Part shown: in pieces, positions 11,410 through 19,676 of the stretch
How positions within the stretch are numbered: position 1 is the stretch's first letter
Layout: each line of letters starts with the position of its first letter
Assembly (NCBI RefSeq): GCF_029714325.1
Contig: NZ_CP121666.1
Span: 1,550,001-1,614,000, forward strand
Source of the DNA: Bradyrhizobium sp. CB1717
GTDB lineage: Bacteria > Pseudomonadota > Alphaproteobacteria > Rhizobiales > Xanthobacteraceae
DNA length: 64,000 bases
Reading direction: 5' to 3'
Made by a program: the position numbers and the translations under genes
The notes under the pieces: model-generated
Told to the model about the DNA's origin: nothing
Databases searched by the model: none
What the model saw: only the letters and a program-made list of their open reading frames with translations

Positions 11410-11725
11410 CAGGACACTCCCCCCACCTCACTCACGCGTCTTTGTAGGCAGAAGCGATTTAACACGAAGTTCACAGCCGGAACTGTCATTGCGGCCGCGC
11501 GCGACGGCGCGCAAAGAAGCGATTAACCATGCTCGCGCGGCGTTCATCGAAAATAAACGCTGATCGCCAAATTGCAGGTCCGCTCGCGACGTGGTGAATC
11601 GAAACGCCCGATACGTTTACCAAACAAAACGGCTTTTGCTTTTTATTGACCACGTCGCGGGCGCGGATCAGCCACCAGACCTGCACGACGCATGTGATCT
11701 AGACGAAACAGTACAGAGTACGTCG
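11410..11725. promoter_or_regulatory. Divergent intergenic region between cheZ and the L,D-transpeptidase gene
   Basis: 316 bases without a gene. It must hold both promoters. An 11-base perfect inverted repeat, CGCGACGTGGT at 11585-11595 and ACCACGTCGCG at 11649-11659, brackets a relatively AT-rich stretch upstream of the transpeptidase start. No other structure stands out. Confidence 0.45.
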
Positions 11726-12541
11726 ATGTTCAAGAAAATGTCTGTCGCGCTGCTCGGCAGCGCTTGCTCCTTCATTGCCGGCACCAGCGGTGCCAGCGCC
11801 TTCGACAACACAGTGCCGAACGATCCGCCCGCGGTGCTCTATCAGCCGCGCGTGCCGCCGGCGCCGGTGCGCGTCGCCTCCAATGCAAACATGGGCGGCG
11901 GCTTCATCGAGTTCCTGTTCGGCGATGGTCCGGGCCGCGGTCCGGCCTATGCGCCCGAGCGGCCGGTGTATCAGCAGCAGCCGGGCTATTACGACCAGCG
12001 CCGCCTGCCGCCGATGGGCGAGCCGCAGATGCAGGGTGGATATCAGCAAGGTGCAGGTCTGCAGCAGGAGGCGATCGACCCGCGGCAGCGCCCGTTCGAT
12101 CCGAAGTTCGAGAAACAGCTTGTTGACTATAGCGGCAATGAAAGCGCCGGCACGATCGTGGTCGATACGCCGAACAAGTTTCTCTATCTCGTCGAGGGCA
12201 ACGGCCGCGCGATGCGCTACGGCATTGGCGTCGGGCGTCCCGGCTTCACCTGGTCCGGCGTGAAGTCGATCACGGCCAAGCGCGAATGGCCGGACTGGAC
12301 CCCGCCGGCGGAAATGATCGCGCGCCGGCCCGATCTGCCCAGGCACATGGAAGGTGGCCCGGAAAATCCGCTCGGCGCCCGCGCGATGTATCTCGGCTCC
12401 ACACTCTACCGCATCCACGGCTCCAACGAGCCCTGGACCATCGGCACCAACGTCTCCTCCGGCTGCATCCGCATGCGCAACGAAGACGTCATCGACCTCT
12501 ACGGCCGCGTCAATGTCGGCACCAAGGTCGTGGTGATGTAG
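11726..12541 (+). CDS. L,D-transpeptidase (YkuD family)
   Basis: 271 residues, exported by a signal peptide (cleavage after SASA near residue 27). A Pro/Gln-rich linker covers roughly residues 35-125. The C-terminal YkuD domain has the HGS...SSGCIRM motif with His-231 and catalytic Cys-250, so it should be active. Such enzymes make 3-3 crosslinks in peptidoglycan or attach proteins to it, in the periplasm. The frame is open 45 codons further upstream, but the ATG at 11726 begins the signal peptide. It is monocistronic and followed by a repeat. Confidence 0.93.
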   Translation: MFKKMSVALLGSACSFIAGTSGASAFDNTVPNDPPAVLYQPRVPPAPVRVASNANMGGGFIEFLFGDGPGRGPAYAPERPVYQQQPGYYDQRRLPPMGEPQMQGGYQQGAGLQQEAIDPRQRPFDPKFEKQLVDYSGNESAGTIVVDTPNKFLYLVEGNGRAMRYGIGVGRPGFTWSGVKSITAKREWPDWTPPAEMIARRPDLPRHMEGGPENPLGARAMYLGSTLYRIHGSNEPWTIGTNVSSGCIRMRNEDVIDLYGRVNVGTKVVVM

Positions 12542-12559
12542 CCAAGCGCTCGCTGCTGA

Positions 12560-12700
12560 CCCTCTCCCCCTTACTTACGGGAGAGGTGGCTTCGCGAAGC
12601 GAAGCCGGGTGAGGGGTCTCTATCCTCACGAACGGTCTTGCGAGTGGAGAGAACCCCTCATCCGGCGCTTCGCGCCACCTTCTCCCGCAAGGGGAGAAGG
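12560..12700. repeat. Intergenic repeat, family D
   Basis: CCTCTCCC...GGGAGAGG hairpin followed by a GCTTCGCGAAGC palindrome and GGGTGAGGGG on the left; CCCCTCATCC, GCGCTTCGCGC and a CTTCTCCC...GGGGAGAAGG hairpin on the right. The two halves are inverted relative to one another. It fills the gap after the transpeptidase gene. Confidence 0.8.
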
Positions 12701-12729
12701 GAAGAGGTTCTGAGCAAGAGTTGGAAAAT

Positions 12730-12760
12730 GAAAACGGCCGCCTTCCGGGCGGCCGTTTTT
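12730..12760. terminator. Bidirectional terminator
   Basis: AAAACGGCCGCC-TTCC-GGGCGGCCGTTTTT, nearly perfectly symmetric, between the convergent transpeptidase and DUF2076 genes. The minus-strand reading ends the DUF2076 gene 24 bases after its stop. Confidence 0.9.
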
Positions 12761-12783
12761 GGTTGCGAAGCTATCGAGCAGCC

Positions 12784-13620
12784 TCACGCGTAATCGCTGC
12801 CGCCGTCGTCGTCGCCGCCGAAATCGCTGTCGTCGGCCATGTCCACGTTGTCGTCGTGATCGTCGTCGTAGTTCTGGTCGTTGTTGTCGCGATCGTTCGA
12901 GGCCTGGTCGACGAAGCCCTGACGGGAGTCGCGGTTCGATCCGATGTCGTTGAGGCCGGCATCGCGCGCGAGCGAGCCGCCGGACTGGTCACTGCCGCCC
13001 CAAGGGCTTCCGCCAGCGCTGCGGTCGCCGAGTGCGTTGCTGTCGCCGAAAGCCTGCTGGTGCGAGCCGCCCATCATGCCGCGGATGCTCGAGAGCAGCA
13101 GCGAGCCGCCGACCACGCCGGCCGCGGCTGCCGCCGCCGTGCCGAGGAACGAGCCGCCGCCACCGCCGGCCGGCGGGGCGCCATAACCGGGGGCTTGGCC
13201 CTGACCCGGGCCTTGCCCGTAAGCCTGTCCATAGGGAGGCGGCGCACCATAGCCCGGCTGGGACTGCTGCATCGCCTGACCGGTGTTCCAGACCGGGCGC
13301 TGCTCACGCGGCGGCACGTTCGGAACCGAGCCACGCGACGGGCTGCCGCCGAACAGCGTGTCGCGCATGGTGTCGAGGAAGCCGCCGGACTGCGTCTGCT
13401 CGGGCGCTTGGGCCGCTTCCAGCTCCTGGATGCGGTTATGGGCGCGCTTCAGCGCTTCGTCCTGCAGCAGCGTGGTCTGCACCAGTGCGTAGACCGCGCC
13501 GGGCGCTTTGCGCAGCCCGTCGGAGATCGCGGCGGTCGCGTCGGGATCGCGCGGTGCATTTTCCAGCTTTGAAAGCCGGTCGAAAAGGTCGTCGACGAGC
13601 TGGCGTTCCTGCGGCGTCAT
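12784..13620 (-). CDS. DUF2076 family protein
   Basis: 278 residues. The N-terminal 70 residues (MTPQERQLVDDLFDRL...) are the conserved helical core of DUF2076. A Pro/Gly/Gln-rich low-complexity middle follows, then a GGGGGSFLGTAAAAAAGVVGG segment near residue 170 that could be a glycine-zipper membrane or assembly element, and an extremely acidic C-terminus (about 20 Asp in the last 45 residues). The start follows a textbook GAAGGAGA site. Function of the family is unknown; it is often considered periplasmic, but no signal peptide is visible here. It is transcribed alone. Confidence 0.82.
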   Translation of the reverse strand: MTPQERQLVDDLFDRLSKLENAPRDPDATAAISDGLRKAPGAVYALVQTTLLQDEALKRAHNRIQELEAAQAPEQTQSGGFLDTMRDTLFGGSPSRGSVPNVPPREQRPVWNTGQAMQQSQPGYGAPPPYGQAYGQGPGQGQAPGYGAPPAGGGGGSFLGTAAAAAAGVVGGSLLLSSIRGMMGGSHQQAFGDSNALGDRSAGGSPWGGSDQSGGSLARDAGLNDIGSNRDSRQGFVDQASNDRDNNDQNYDDDHDDNVDMADDSDFGGDDDGGSDYA

Positions 13621-13767
13621 GATCTGTCTCCTTCGCGCAAAACCAAGCGCGCAGAAGATGTAGGGTTCCATTATGGCCCCAACAGTGCCGGCCGGATTAA
13701 ATTTCGGTATGCGACAAGCTGCCTCTTCGCTGCCCCTAAGCTGCCCCTGGGCCGCTTTTCGCCGGTT

Positions 13768-14613
13768 TCATGCCAGTGTCACGTTGCTGTCGGCCAGCAG
13801 GCGGGCGAAGGCATCGCCCTTGAGATAGGCATGCTCGCGCTCGCGGACGTCGGTCATCGGATCGAGGCTGGTGAGGACGTCGTCGACGAAGCCGGGGTGG
13901 CACATCACGAGGCCGCCGTCGGGCAGGCCTTCCAGAAACTGCCGCATCAACGCGCCGAAATCGGCCGCGCGCGTGAAATCATAGGCGCCGGCGAAGCCGG
14001 GATTGAAGCTGAGGCCGGCGCGGCCGGCGCGGTGGCGGAATTGCGCGCTGAGGATGTCGAGCACCATGGCTTTGGGCGAGGCCAGCCGCTGCGCCAGCGG
14101 CAGGTTGCGGCCGCCCTGGCGCACCCAGGCCTGTGGCGCAACCTCGGCGACCGCATCGACAAAGCCGTCGCGCACCTGCGGATAGAGCTGCACGTGCTGA
14201 TGGCCGTCGACGAAATCAGGCGTGCGGCCGAAGGCGTCCATGAAGGCCGCGAGCTGCGCCTTCACCTCATTGCGAAAGAATTCGCGGTCGAGCCGCCGCG
14301 CAAGGCCGGCGCGCAGCAGCTTTGGAAACGGCATGAACATGTCGCCATCGAGGGGACGGAAATGCATTGTGAGCGGTCGGAACGGCGCCGACAGCGTGAC
14401 ATGCAAGCCGATCGCGCAGCGCGAGCTTGTTTTCGCTGAAGCCTGCAGCGCCTCGGCCTCGCTGCGTTCGATCGCAGCTCCGACCATCATCACCGAGGTC
14501 GCGTTGAGGCGGCCGCGTTCGATCAGGTCGCGGATGGCGCGGTTGACCCCCGGGCTGATGCCGTAATCGTCGGCGCAGAGCCAGATTCGCCGCGGGCTCG
14601 CGGCGCTGCTCAT
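13768..14613 (-). CDS. ChbG/HpnK (YdjC) family carbohydrate deacetylase
   Basis: 281 residues. Metal-dependent deacetylase fold of the YdjC type. Visible landmarks are ADDYG at residues 14-18 (catalytic and metal Asp), DGHQHVQLYP around 133-142 (metal His) and CHPG near 237. Members remove N-acetyl groups from chitooligosaccharides, or act on glycosylated hopanoids (HpnK). The start overlaps the stop of the upstream glycosyltransferase by four bases (ATGA), so the two are translationally coupled. The pairing suggests they act on one glycan or glycolipid: the transferase adds a sugar to a lipid carrier and this enzyme deacetylates it. The substrate is inference. No other hopanoid genes are present. 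Confidence 0.85.
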   Translation of the reverse strand: MSSAASPRRIWLCADDYGISPGVNRAIRDLIERGRLNATSVMMVGAAIERSEAEALQASAKTSSRCAIGLHVTLSAPFRPLTMHFRPLDGDMFMPFPKLLRAGLARRLDREFFRNEVKAQLAAFMDAFGRTPDFVDGHQHVQLYPQVRDGFVDAVAEVAPQAWVRQGGRNLPLAQRLASPKAMVLDILSAQFRHRAGRAGLSFNPGFAGAYDFTRAADFGALMRQFLEGLPDGGLVMCHPGFVDDVLTSLDPMTDVREREHAYLKGDAFARLLADSNVTLA

Positions 14614-15686
14614 TCGGCCGCCGTCCTGCTCGAGGCGTCCTGGCTTGAAGCGTCCTGGCTTGAAGCTTCCTGGGCCCTGTCGGCCTCGAAATGCTTCTCG
14701 CTGTGCTCGGCGACGAAGTAGATCGGGCGCGCCTTCAGCTCGGAGAGGATCTTGCCGATATATTCGCCGACGATGCCGATCATGATGAGCTGCACGCCGC
14801 CGATCGTCATCAGGCCGACCACGAGCGAGGGATAGCCGGGCACCTGCTTGCCGGTGGTCCAGACCTCCCAGAGGATCGACAGGCCGAACAGGAAGGCGCC
14901 GCCCGCGAGCACCACGCCGAGCAGGCTGGCGAAACGTAACGGCGCCACCGAGAACGAGGTCAGGCCCTCGATCGACAGACCGAGCAATCGTGCGGCGTTG
15001 AAGGTGGTGACGCCATGGGCGCGCGGCGCCGGCTCGTAGTCGACGCGGATCTGGCGGAAGCCGATCCAGCTGGCGAGGCCCTTGAAGAAGCGGTTGCGCT
15101 CCGGCAACTGCTTGAGCGCTGCGACGGCGCGCGGCGACAGCAGGCGGAAATCGCCGGCGTCCTCGGGGATCTTCTGGCGCGCGCCCCAATTGATCAGCGC
15201 GTAGAAGCCGTGCACGGCGAGGCGGCGCAGGAAGGTCTCGTTGTCGCGATGCGCCTTGGCGGTATAGACGACGTCATAGCCGTCATCGATCCAGTGCCGC
15301 ACCAGCTGCTCGACCAGGGCCGGCGGATGCTGGCCGTCGCCGTCCATGAACATCACGGCGCCGAGCCGGGCATGGTCGAGGCCGGCCATCAGCGCCGCCT
15401 CCTTGCCGAAATTGCGCGACAGCGACACCACCTGGACGCTGATCGCGTCAGCCGGCAGCGAATGGGCGATCGACAGCGTCGCGTCCGCGCTGCCGTCGTC
15501 GACATAGACGACCTCGCAAGCGAGGCGATAGCGCTCCCGCAAGGTCCGTGCGAGCTCGCAGATGCGCTGGTGCAGGGCGGCGAGGCCCGCCGCCTCGTTG
15601 TAGACGGGGACGACAATCGAGAGTCCCTTCGCGGCGGAGTTGGCCGCGGTGGTCGTCAGGGCGGAAACGTCAGAGCCCAGCGTCAT
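14610..15686 (-). CDS. GT2 glycosyltransferase, ArnC/GtrB-like, membrane-anchored
   Basis: 358 residues. The GT-A domain has VVPVYNE at 25-31, the VDDGS acidic motif at 62-66 and the DGDGQHP metal/nucleotide motif at 115-121. Two C-terminal membrane helices (about 236-262 and 270-296) are as in ArnC, GtrB and polyprenyl-phosphate glycosyltransferases, which load a sugar from UDP onto undecaprenyl phosphate. The cytoplasmic tail ends in a Ser/Gln/Asp repeat encoded by a 15-base tandem duplication at 14636-14665. It is the first gene of a two-gene operon with the YdjC deacetylase. Confidence 0.88.
   Translation of the reverse strand: MTLGSDVSALTTTAANSAAKGLSIVVPVYNEAAGLAALHQRICELARTLRERYRLACEVVYVDDGSADATLSIAHSLPADAISVQVVSLSRNFGKEAALMAGLDHARLGAVMFMDGDGQHPPALVEQLVRHWIDDGYDVVYTAKAHRDNETFLRRLAVHGFYALINWGARQKIPEDAGDFRLLSPRAVAALKQLPERNRFFKGLASWIGFRQIRVDYEPAPRAHGVTTFNAARLLGLSIEGLTSFSVAPLRFASLLGVVLAGGAFLFGLSILWEVWTTGKQVPGYPSLVVGLMTIGGVQLIMIGIVGEYIGKILSELKARPIYFVAEHSEKHFEADRAQEASSQDASSQDASSRTAAE
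14636..14675 (-). repeat. 15-base tandem repeat in the glycosyltransferase 3' end
   Basis: CGTCCTGGCTTGAAG occurs at 14636-14650 and again at 14651-14665, followed by a degenerate third copy. It is in frame and encodes repeated S-S-Q-D-A units, so copy number can change without a frameshift. Confidence 0.85.
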
Positions 15687-15785
15687 CGATTAGGGTTCCA
15701 GAGGCGTTAAGGTCATCAGAGCAGCATATGGTAGCCGCCGTTTGCTGTCGCTACGCTGAACGAAGCTGCTCAGCAAAGTTTGGGC

Positions 15786-16763
15786 TCACCGCCGCAGGAA
15801 CGCCTCGAGCCTGGCGAACAGCGGGTTCTCACGGTCGAACACATAGTCGAGCGAGACCACCGAGACGGTCTCGGCGCCATGCTCGCGCAGGAAGCTCGCC
15901 AGCGCATAGAGCTGCCCCGGGGGGCAGTGCAGCGTCAGCATGCCCGACGAGGTCGGCCCGCCGAACGGGGCCTCGACGCCGAACCGGCTGTGGGCTTCGC
16001 CGAGCAGGGCGGCATCGCACTGCCGGAAGCGGGTGCGGACCTCGCGGTATTTGTTGGCGCGCGCCCTTGCTGCGATGTGATCGAGGATGACGCGCGCGGT
16101 CTCGCGCGCCTGCGGCGACCAGTCGGCCTCCCTGGAGGCGACCAGATTGGCCTGGCTGCGCAGGATCACCCCGTCGTCGAGCACCCGCAGGCCGTTGGCG
16201 GCCAGCGTCGCGCCCGTGGTGGTGATGTCGACGATCAGCTCGGCGCTGCCGGCCGCCGGCGCGCCTTCGGTTGCGCCCGCGCTCTCGACAATGCGGTAAT
16301 CGGTGATGCCGTGGCTCTGGAAGAAGGCGCGGGTGAGATTGACGAACTTGGTCGCCACCCGCATCCGCATGTGATGCTGCTCGCGGAAGCCGGTGGTGAC
16401 GTCGTCGAGGTCGGCCATGGTGCGGACGTCGATCCAGGCCTGCGGCACCGCGACCACGACGTCGGCATAGCCGAAGCCGAGCCCCTCGATCAGCGAGACG
16501 CGGTTGTCGGCGTCGGCGATGTTCTCGTGCACCAGATCCTCGCCGGTGACGCCGAGATGGGCGAAGCCGCGCGACAGCTGCGATGCGATCTCGCTCGCCG
16601 AGAGATAGGCGACCTCGACATTGTCCAGCCCTGCGATGGTGCCGCGATAGTCGCGCGCGCCGCCGGCCTTCGACAGCTTGAGGCCCGCACGGGCGAAGAA
16701 GGCTTCAGTGTTTTCCTGCAGGCGGCCCTTGGAGGGAACGGCCAGGACGAATGGCGCGCTCAT
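15786..16763 (-). CDS. hisG: ATP phosphoribosyltransferase catalytic subunit
   Basis: 325 residues. First step of histidine synthesis: ATP + PRPP to phosphoribosyl-ATP. The N-terminal catalytic part (VPSKGRL start, [24 protein letters not shown]) matches HisG. The protein is about 95 residues longer than the short HisG forms that depend on HisZ. The extra C-terminal part ([20 protein letters not shown]..., from about residue 268) looks like the ACT-like regulatory domain of long forms. A hisZ gene precedes it by three bases, so both a regulatory domain and a HisZ partner appear to be present. ATG 16763 is the first base triplet after the hisZ stop. Confidence 0.95.
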   Translation of the reverse strand: MSAPFVLAVPSKGRLQENTEAFFARAGLKLSKAGGARDYRGTIAGLDNVEVAYLSASEIASQLSRGFAHLGVTGEDLVHENIADADNRVSLIEGLGFGYADVVVAVPQAWIDVRTMADLDDVTTGFREQHHMRMRVATKFVNLTRAFFQSHGITDYRIVESAGATEGAPAAGSAELIVDITTTGATLAANGLRVLDDGVILRSQANLVASREADWSPQARETARVILDHIAARARANKYREVRTRFRQCDAALLGEAHSRFGVEAPFGGPTSSGMLTLHCPPGQLYALASFLREHGAETVSVVSLDYVFDRENPLFARLEAFLRR

Positions 16764-16766
16764 GAC

Positions 16767-17918
16767 TTAAGCTCCCACCTTGCGGCCGATCCGGTTCAGC
16801 GCGTCCACCCAGACCGAGAAGCCGACGGCAGGGATCGGCTCTGTCGAGCCGAGCTGGGTCATCAGCCCGTCATAGCGGCCGCCGGCGACCAGCGGCTCGG
16901 CGCCGTTGCCGCTGTGATGCAGCTCGAATTCAAAGCCTGTGTAATAGTCGAGCCCGCGTCCGAACGCGGTCGAAAAGCGCGTCTGCTTCACGTCGATGCC
17001 GCGCGCGGCCATGAAGCCGACGCGGCTCTCGAACTGGTCGATCGCCGCAGCAAGATCGAGCTTCGCGTCAGTCGTCAGCGCGCGCAGCTGGGCGACGGCG
17101 TCGTCGGGATTGCCCGCGATCGACAGGAAGCGCTTGAGCACGGTGATGGCCTCGCGCGGCAGCGCGCCGCCCTTCAGTGTCGATTGCTCGAGGAAGCGGT
17201 CGGCGATCTCGGCCGTGGTGCGGCCGCCGACATTGGTCGTGCCGGCGATCGACATCAGATCGGTGACGAAGGCGAGCGCCGCCTTGCGGTCGGAGCCGGC
17301 AAGCGCCGCCAGCACGCCCTCATATTCGCTGCGCGTCGCAGTGGCCGCGGCTGCCAGCCGCTCCAGATCCTGCTCCAGGCTGATCTTGCGGTTGAAATCC
17401 TTGACCAGGCGGCGGCGCCAGACCGGATAGAGATTGAGCGCGTCGAGCAGCGCGTTGAACAGCGCGACGTCGCCGGTGCGGATCTCGACGTCGCGGACGC
17501 CGAAGGCGGCCGTCGCCTCCAGCGCCAGCGCCAGCATCTCGGCGTCGGCCGCGGCGCGATCCTGACGGCCGAACGATTCGATGCCGGCCTGCAGGAATTC
17601 GCTGGCCTGGCCGCTGCGGTAACGGAACACCGGCCCGAGATAGCTGAACCCGGCCGGCTGGCCGGCCCGGCCAGAAGCGAGGTAATCCCGGGCCACCGGA
17701 ATGGTCAGGTCCGGGCGCAGGCAGAGCTCCTCGCCGGAGAGGTCGCTCGTCAGGTACAGGCTCTTGCGGATGTCCTCGCCGGAGAGGTCCAGGAACGGCT
17801 CGGCCGGCTGCAGGATGGCGGGCTCGGCCCTGACATAGCCGGCCTGCGCGAACGACAAGAGCAGCGTATCCGCCCAGGCGGCGGAGCCGGCAGCATTTGA
17901 GGTGGCAGTCGCGGTCAT
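16767..17918 (-). CDS. hisZ: ATP phosphoribosyltransferase regulatory subunit
   Basis: 383 residues, a HisRS-like paralogue without anticodon-binding domain. The class II aminoacyl-tRNA synthetase fold shows in motif 2-like FRYRSGQASEFLQAG near residue 125 and in the GRGLDYYTGFEFE segment near 315. HisZ binds HisG and is needed for activity and histidine feedback in many bacteria that have short HisG. The ATG at 17918 is taken; the frame is open 51 codons further upstream but that part has no family similarity. It lies immediately upstream of hisG in one operon. Confidence 0.95.
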   Translation of the reverse strand: MTATATSNAAGSAAWADTLLLSFAQAGYVRAEPAILQPAEPFLDLSGEDIRKSLYLTSDLSGEELCLRPDLTIPVARDYLASGRAGQPAGFSYLGPVFRYRSGQASEFLQAGIESFGRQDRAAADAEMLALALEATAAFGVRDVEIRTGDVALFNALLDALNLYPVWRRRLVKDFNRKISLEQDLERLAAAATATRSEYEGVLAALAGSDRKAALAFVTDLMSIAGTTNVGGRTTAEIADRFLEQSTLKGGALPREAITVLKRFLSIAGNPDDAVAQLRALTTDAKLDLAAAIDQFESRVGFMAARGIDVKQTRFSTAFGRGLDYYTGFEFELHHSGNGAEPLVAGGRYDGLMTQLGSTEPIPAVGFSVWVDALNRIGRKVGA

Positions 17919-18049
17919 CTCAGGGGTCCATCGTCCCGGTGGAACCGGGCAGAGCAGGGGAGGCGAATTGGCGCAGCCCTTAGCATGGCCCGACAGCGGT
18001 TTCGACCTCCAAAGGATCAATCGCTTAACGGGCGGGCAATGCGTCGGGA

Positions 18050-18805
18050 TCAGGCGGTCTTGCCGCCCCAATCGCCCAGCACCGCCTGCACCAGCGCCAG
18101 CGCGGCGACGGCGGCGGTGTCGGCCCGCATGATGCGGGGGCCGAGCGCCAGCCGCAGGATGCTGGGCTGCCGCAGCAGCAGCGCCCGCTCTTCCTCGGCA
18201 AAACCGCCTTCGGGGCCGATCAGCACGTCGATACCTTGTCCGGCCTCGCGCGCGCCTTGCAGGCTCTGAATGGGATTTTGGATGTCTGCCGCCTCATCGC
18301 AAAAGATGAGCAGCCTGTCGGCAGGGCGCTGGCTGAGGTACCGCTCCAGCGGCACCGGCTCGCTCACGGTGGCGATGCTGAGGATCCCGCATTGCTCCGC
18401 CGCCTCGACCACATTGGCGCGCATCCGCTCGGTGTTGACCCGGGAGGCCTGGGTATACTTGGTCAGGACCGGTTGCAGGCTGGCGGCGCCCATCTCGATG
18501 GCCTTCTGGACCATATAGTCGAGCCGGGCATGCTTGAGCGGGGCGAAGACGTAGGTGAGGTCGGCCAGGGCGTCCTGGGGCCGGGTCTGCTGGAGGATGA
18601 CGAGGCCGTCCGGCCGCTTGCGGCCTTCGATCGCGGCCTGCCACTCGCCGTCACGGCCGTTGAACGCCAAAACCTCGGCCCCGGCCGCCAGCCGCAGCAC
18701 ATTGCCGAGATAATTGCTCTGGTCGCGGTCGAGCGGGACCCTGGCGTCCTGGGCGAGGGGGGCGTCGATGAACAGACGGGGAGCGCGAAAATCGTGGGAT
18801 GGCAT
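18050..18805 (-). CDS. rsmE: 16S rRNA (uracil-1498-N3)-methyltransferase
   Basis: 251 residues, normal length. SPOUT-class methyltransferase with an N-terminal PUA-like domain (RLFIDAPL at the start, DQSNYLGNVLRLAAG). The knot region contains the family motif IGPEGGFAEEE around residue 196 and LGPRIMRADTAAVAAL near 223. It methylates U1498 in the decoding region of the small subunit. It is divergent from the ubiA pair, with 211 bases in between, and lies 131 bases upstream of hisZ on the same strand. Confidence 0.95.
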   Translation of the reverse strand: MPSHDFRAPRLFIDAPLAQDARVPLDRDQSNYLGNVLRLAAGAEVLAFNGRDGEWQAAIEGRKRPDGLVILQQTRPQDALADLTYVFAPLKHARLDYMVQKAIEMGAASLQPVLTKYTQASRVNTERMRANVVEAAEQCGILSIATVSEPVPLERYLSQRPADRLLIFCDEAADIQNPIQSLQGAREAGQGIDVLIGPEGGFAEEERALLLRQPSILRLALGPRIMRADTAAVAALALVQAVLGDWGGKTA

Positions 18806-19016
18806 CGTTCAAAGGTCCAATTTGGGGCCGTTCTTAACCGAAACCAGTAGTTTTGGGGGTAAATATCGCCGAATCGGTGCGTCCCCGCGCCGCGCTCTTG
18901 CCCTATTCGACGGGTTGTTAAGCGCCGGCGGGAATCGTAAAAACGCGAGCACGCTGGTTGCGCTTCAATCGGGAAGACGCCGAACCCCGTAAGCTCCTGC
19001 CGGAGAGACTGCCTTG

Positions 19017-19676
19017 ATGATCCGTCATCTGATGGTTCCGATCACTGCCGCCATGGTCACCATGGGTGCCGCGGGCGCCTATGCGCAAAGCGCCTTCCCT
19101 GCGCCGCTGCCGAACCAGGCCGCGAGCAGCTCGGCGTTTCCGCCCGTGAACGGCTCGGCCCCGACCGCCTCCGTCGGCACGGCGCCGCAATCCTCGTTTC
19201 CGGTGAACGGCGCAGCGCCGGTCGGCGGCGCTGGCGCTTTCAGTGCGGCCCCGCCGACGCAAGCGCCGGGTGAGGACTGCATGAAGGCCTTCGTTCCCCT
19301 GCGCGAGGAGGCGGAGAAGCGCGGCAAGGCGATCAAGGCCGCGAGCGACCGTCATGCGCCGCCGGACGAGGCCTGCAAGCTGATCCGCAATTTCAGCCAA
19401 GCTGAAACGAAGATGATCAAGTACATCGAGACCAACGCCGCCAAATGCGGAATCCCGCCGAACGTCGGCGCGCAGATGAAGGACGGCCACAAGAACACCG
19501 AGGCCATGCAGACCAAGGTCTGCAACGTCGCGCAGCAGATGCAGAACCAGCCGCGCGGTCCGGCCGGCCCATCGCTGAGCGAGGTGCTGGGCTCGGGCTC
19601 GGCGCCCGAGGCCAATGCCGGCAAGAAGGGCGGCAGCACCTTCGATACGCTCAACGGCAACGTCCTGACCCGATGA
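19017..19676 (+). CDS. Secreted protein of unknown function, coupled to ubiA
   Basis: 219 residues with a signal peptide (cleavage after AYAQ near residue 24). A Ser/Pro/Ala-rich linker follows to about residue 85. The conserved-looking core has four cysteines (DCMKAF, EACKLI, KCGIPP, KVCNVA) in a helical region, so a disulfide-stabilised helical domain is likely. No family was recognised. The start could be TTG 19014 or ATG 19017; GGAGAG upstream serves either. Its stop overlaps the ubiA start (ATGA), so the two are translationally coupled, although no functional link to ubiquinone synthesis is evident. Confidence 0.75.
   Translation: MIRHLMVPITAAMVTMGAAGAYAQSAFPAPLPNQAASSSAFPPVNGSAPTASVGTAPQSSFPVNGAAPVGGAGAFSAAPPTQAPGEDCMKAFVPLREEAEKRGKAIKAASDRHAPPDEACKLIRNFSQAETKMIKYIETNAAKCGIPPNVGAQMKDGHKNTEAMQTKVCNVAQQMQNQPRGPAGPSLSEVLGSGSAPEANAGKKGGSTFDTLNGNVLTR

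Noticed and set aside
14614..15189. N-terminal extension of the YdjC deacetylase frame
   Set aside because: It lies in another frame of the glycosyltransferase gene; the ATG at 14613 begins the conserved deacetylase sequence.
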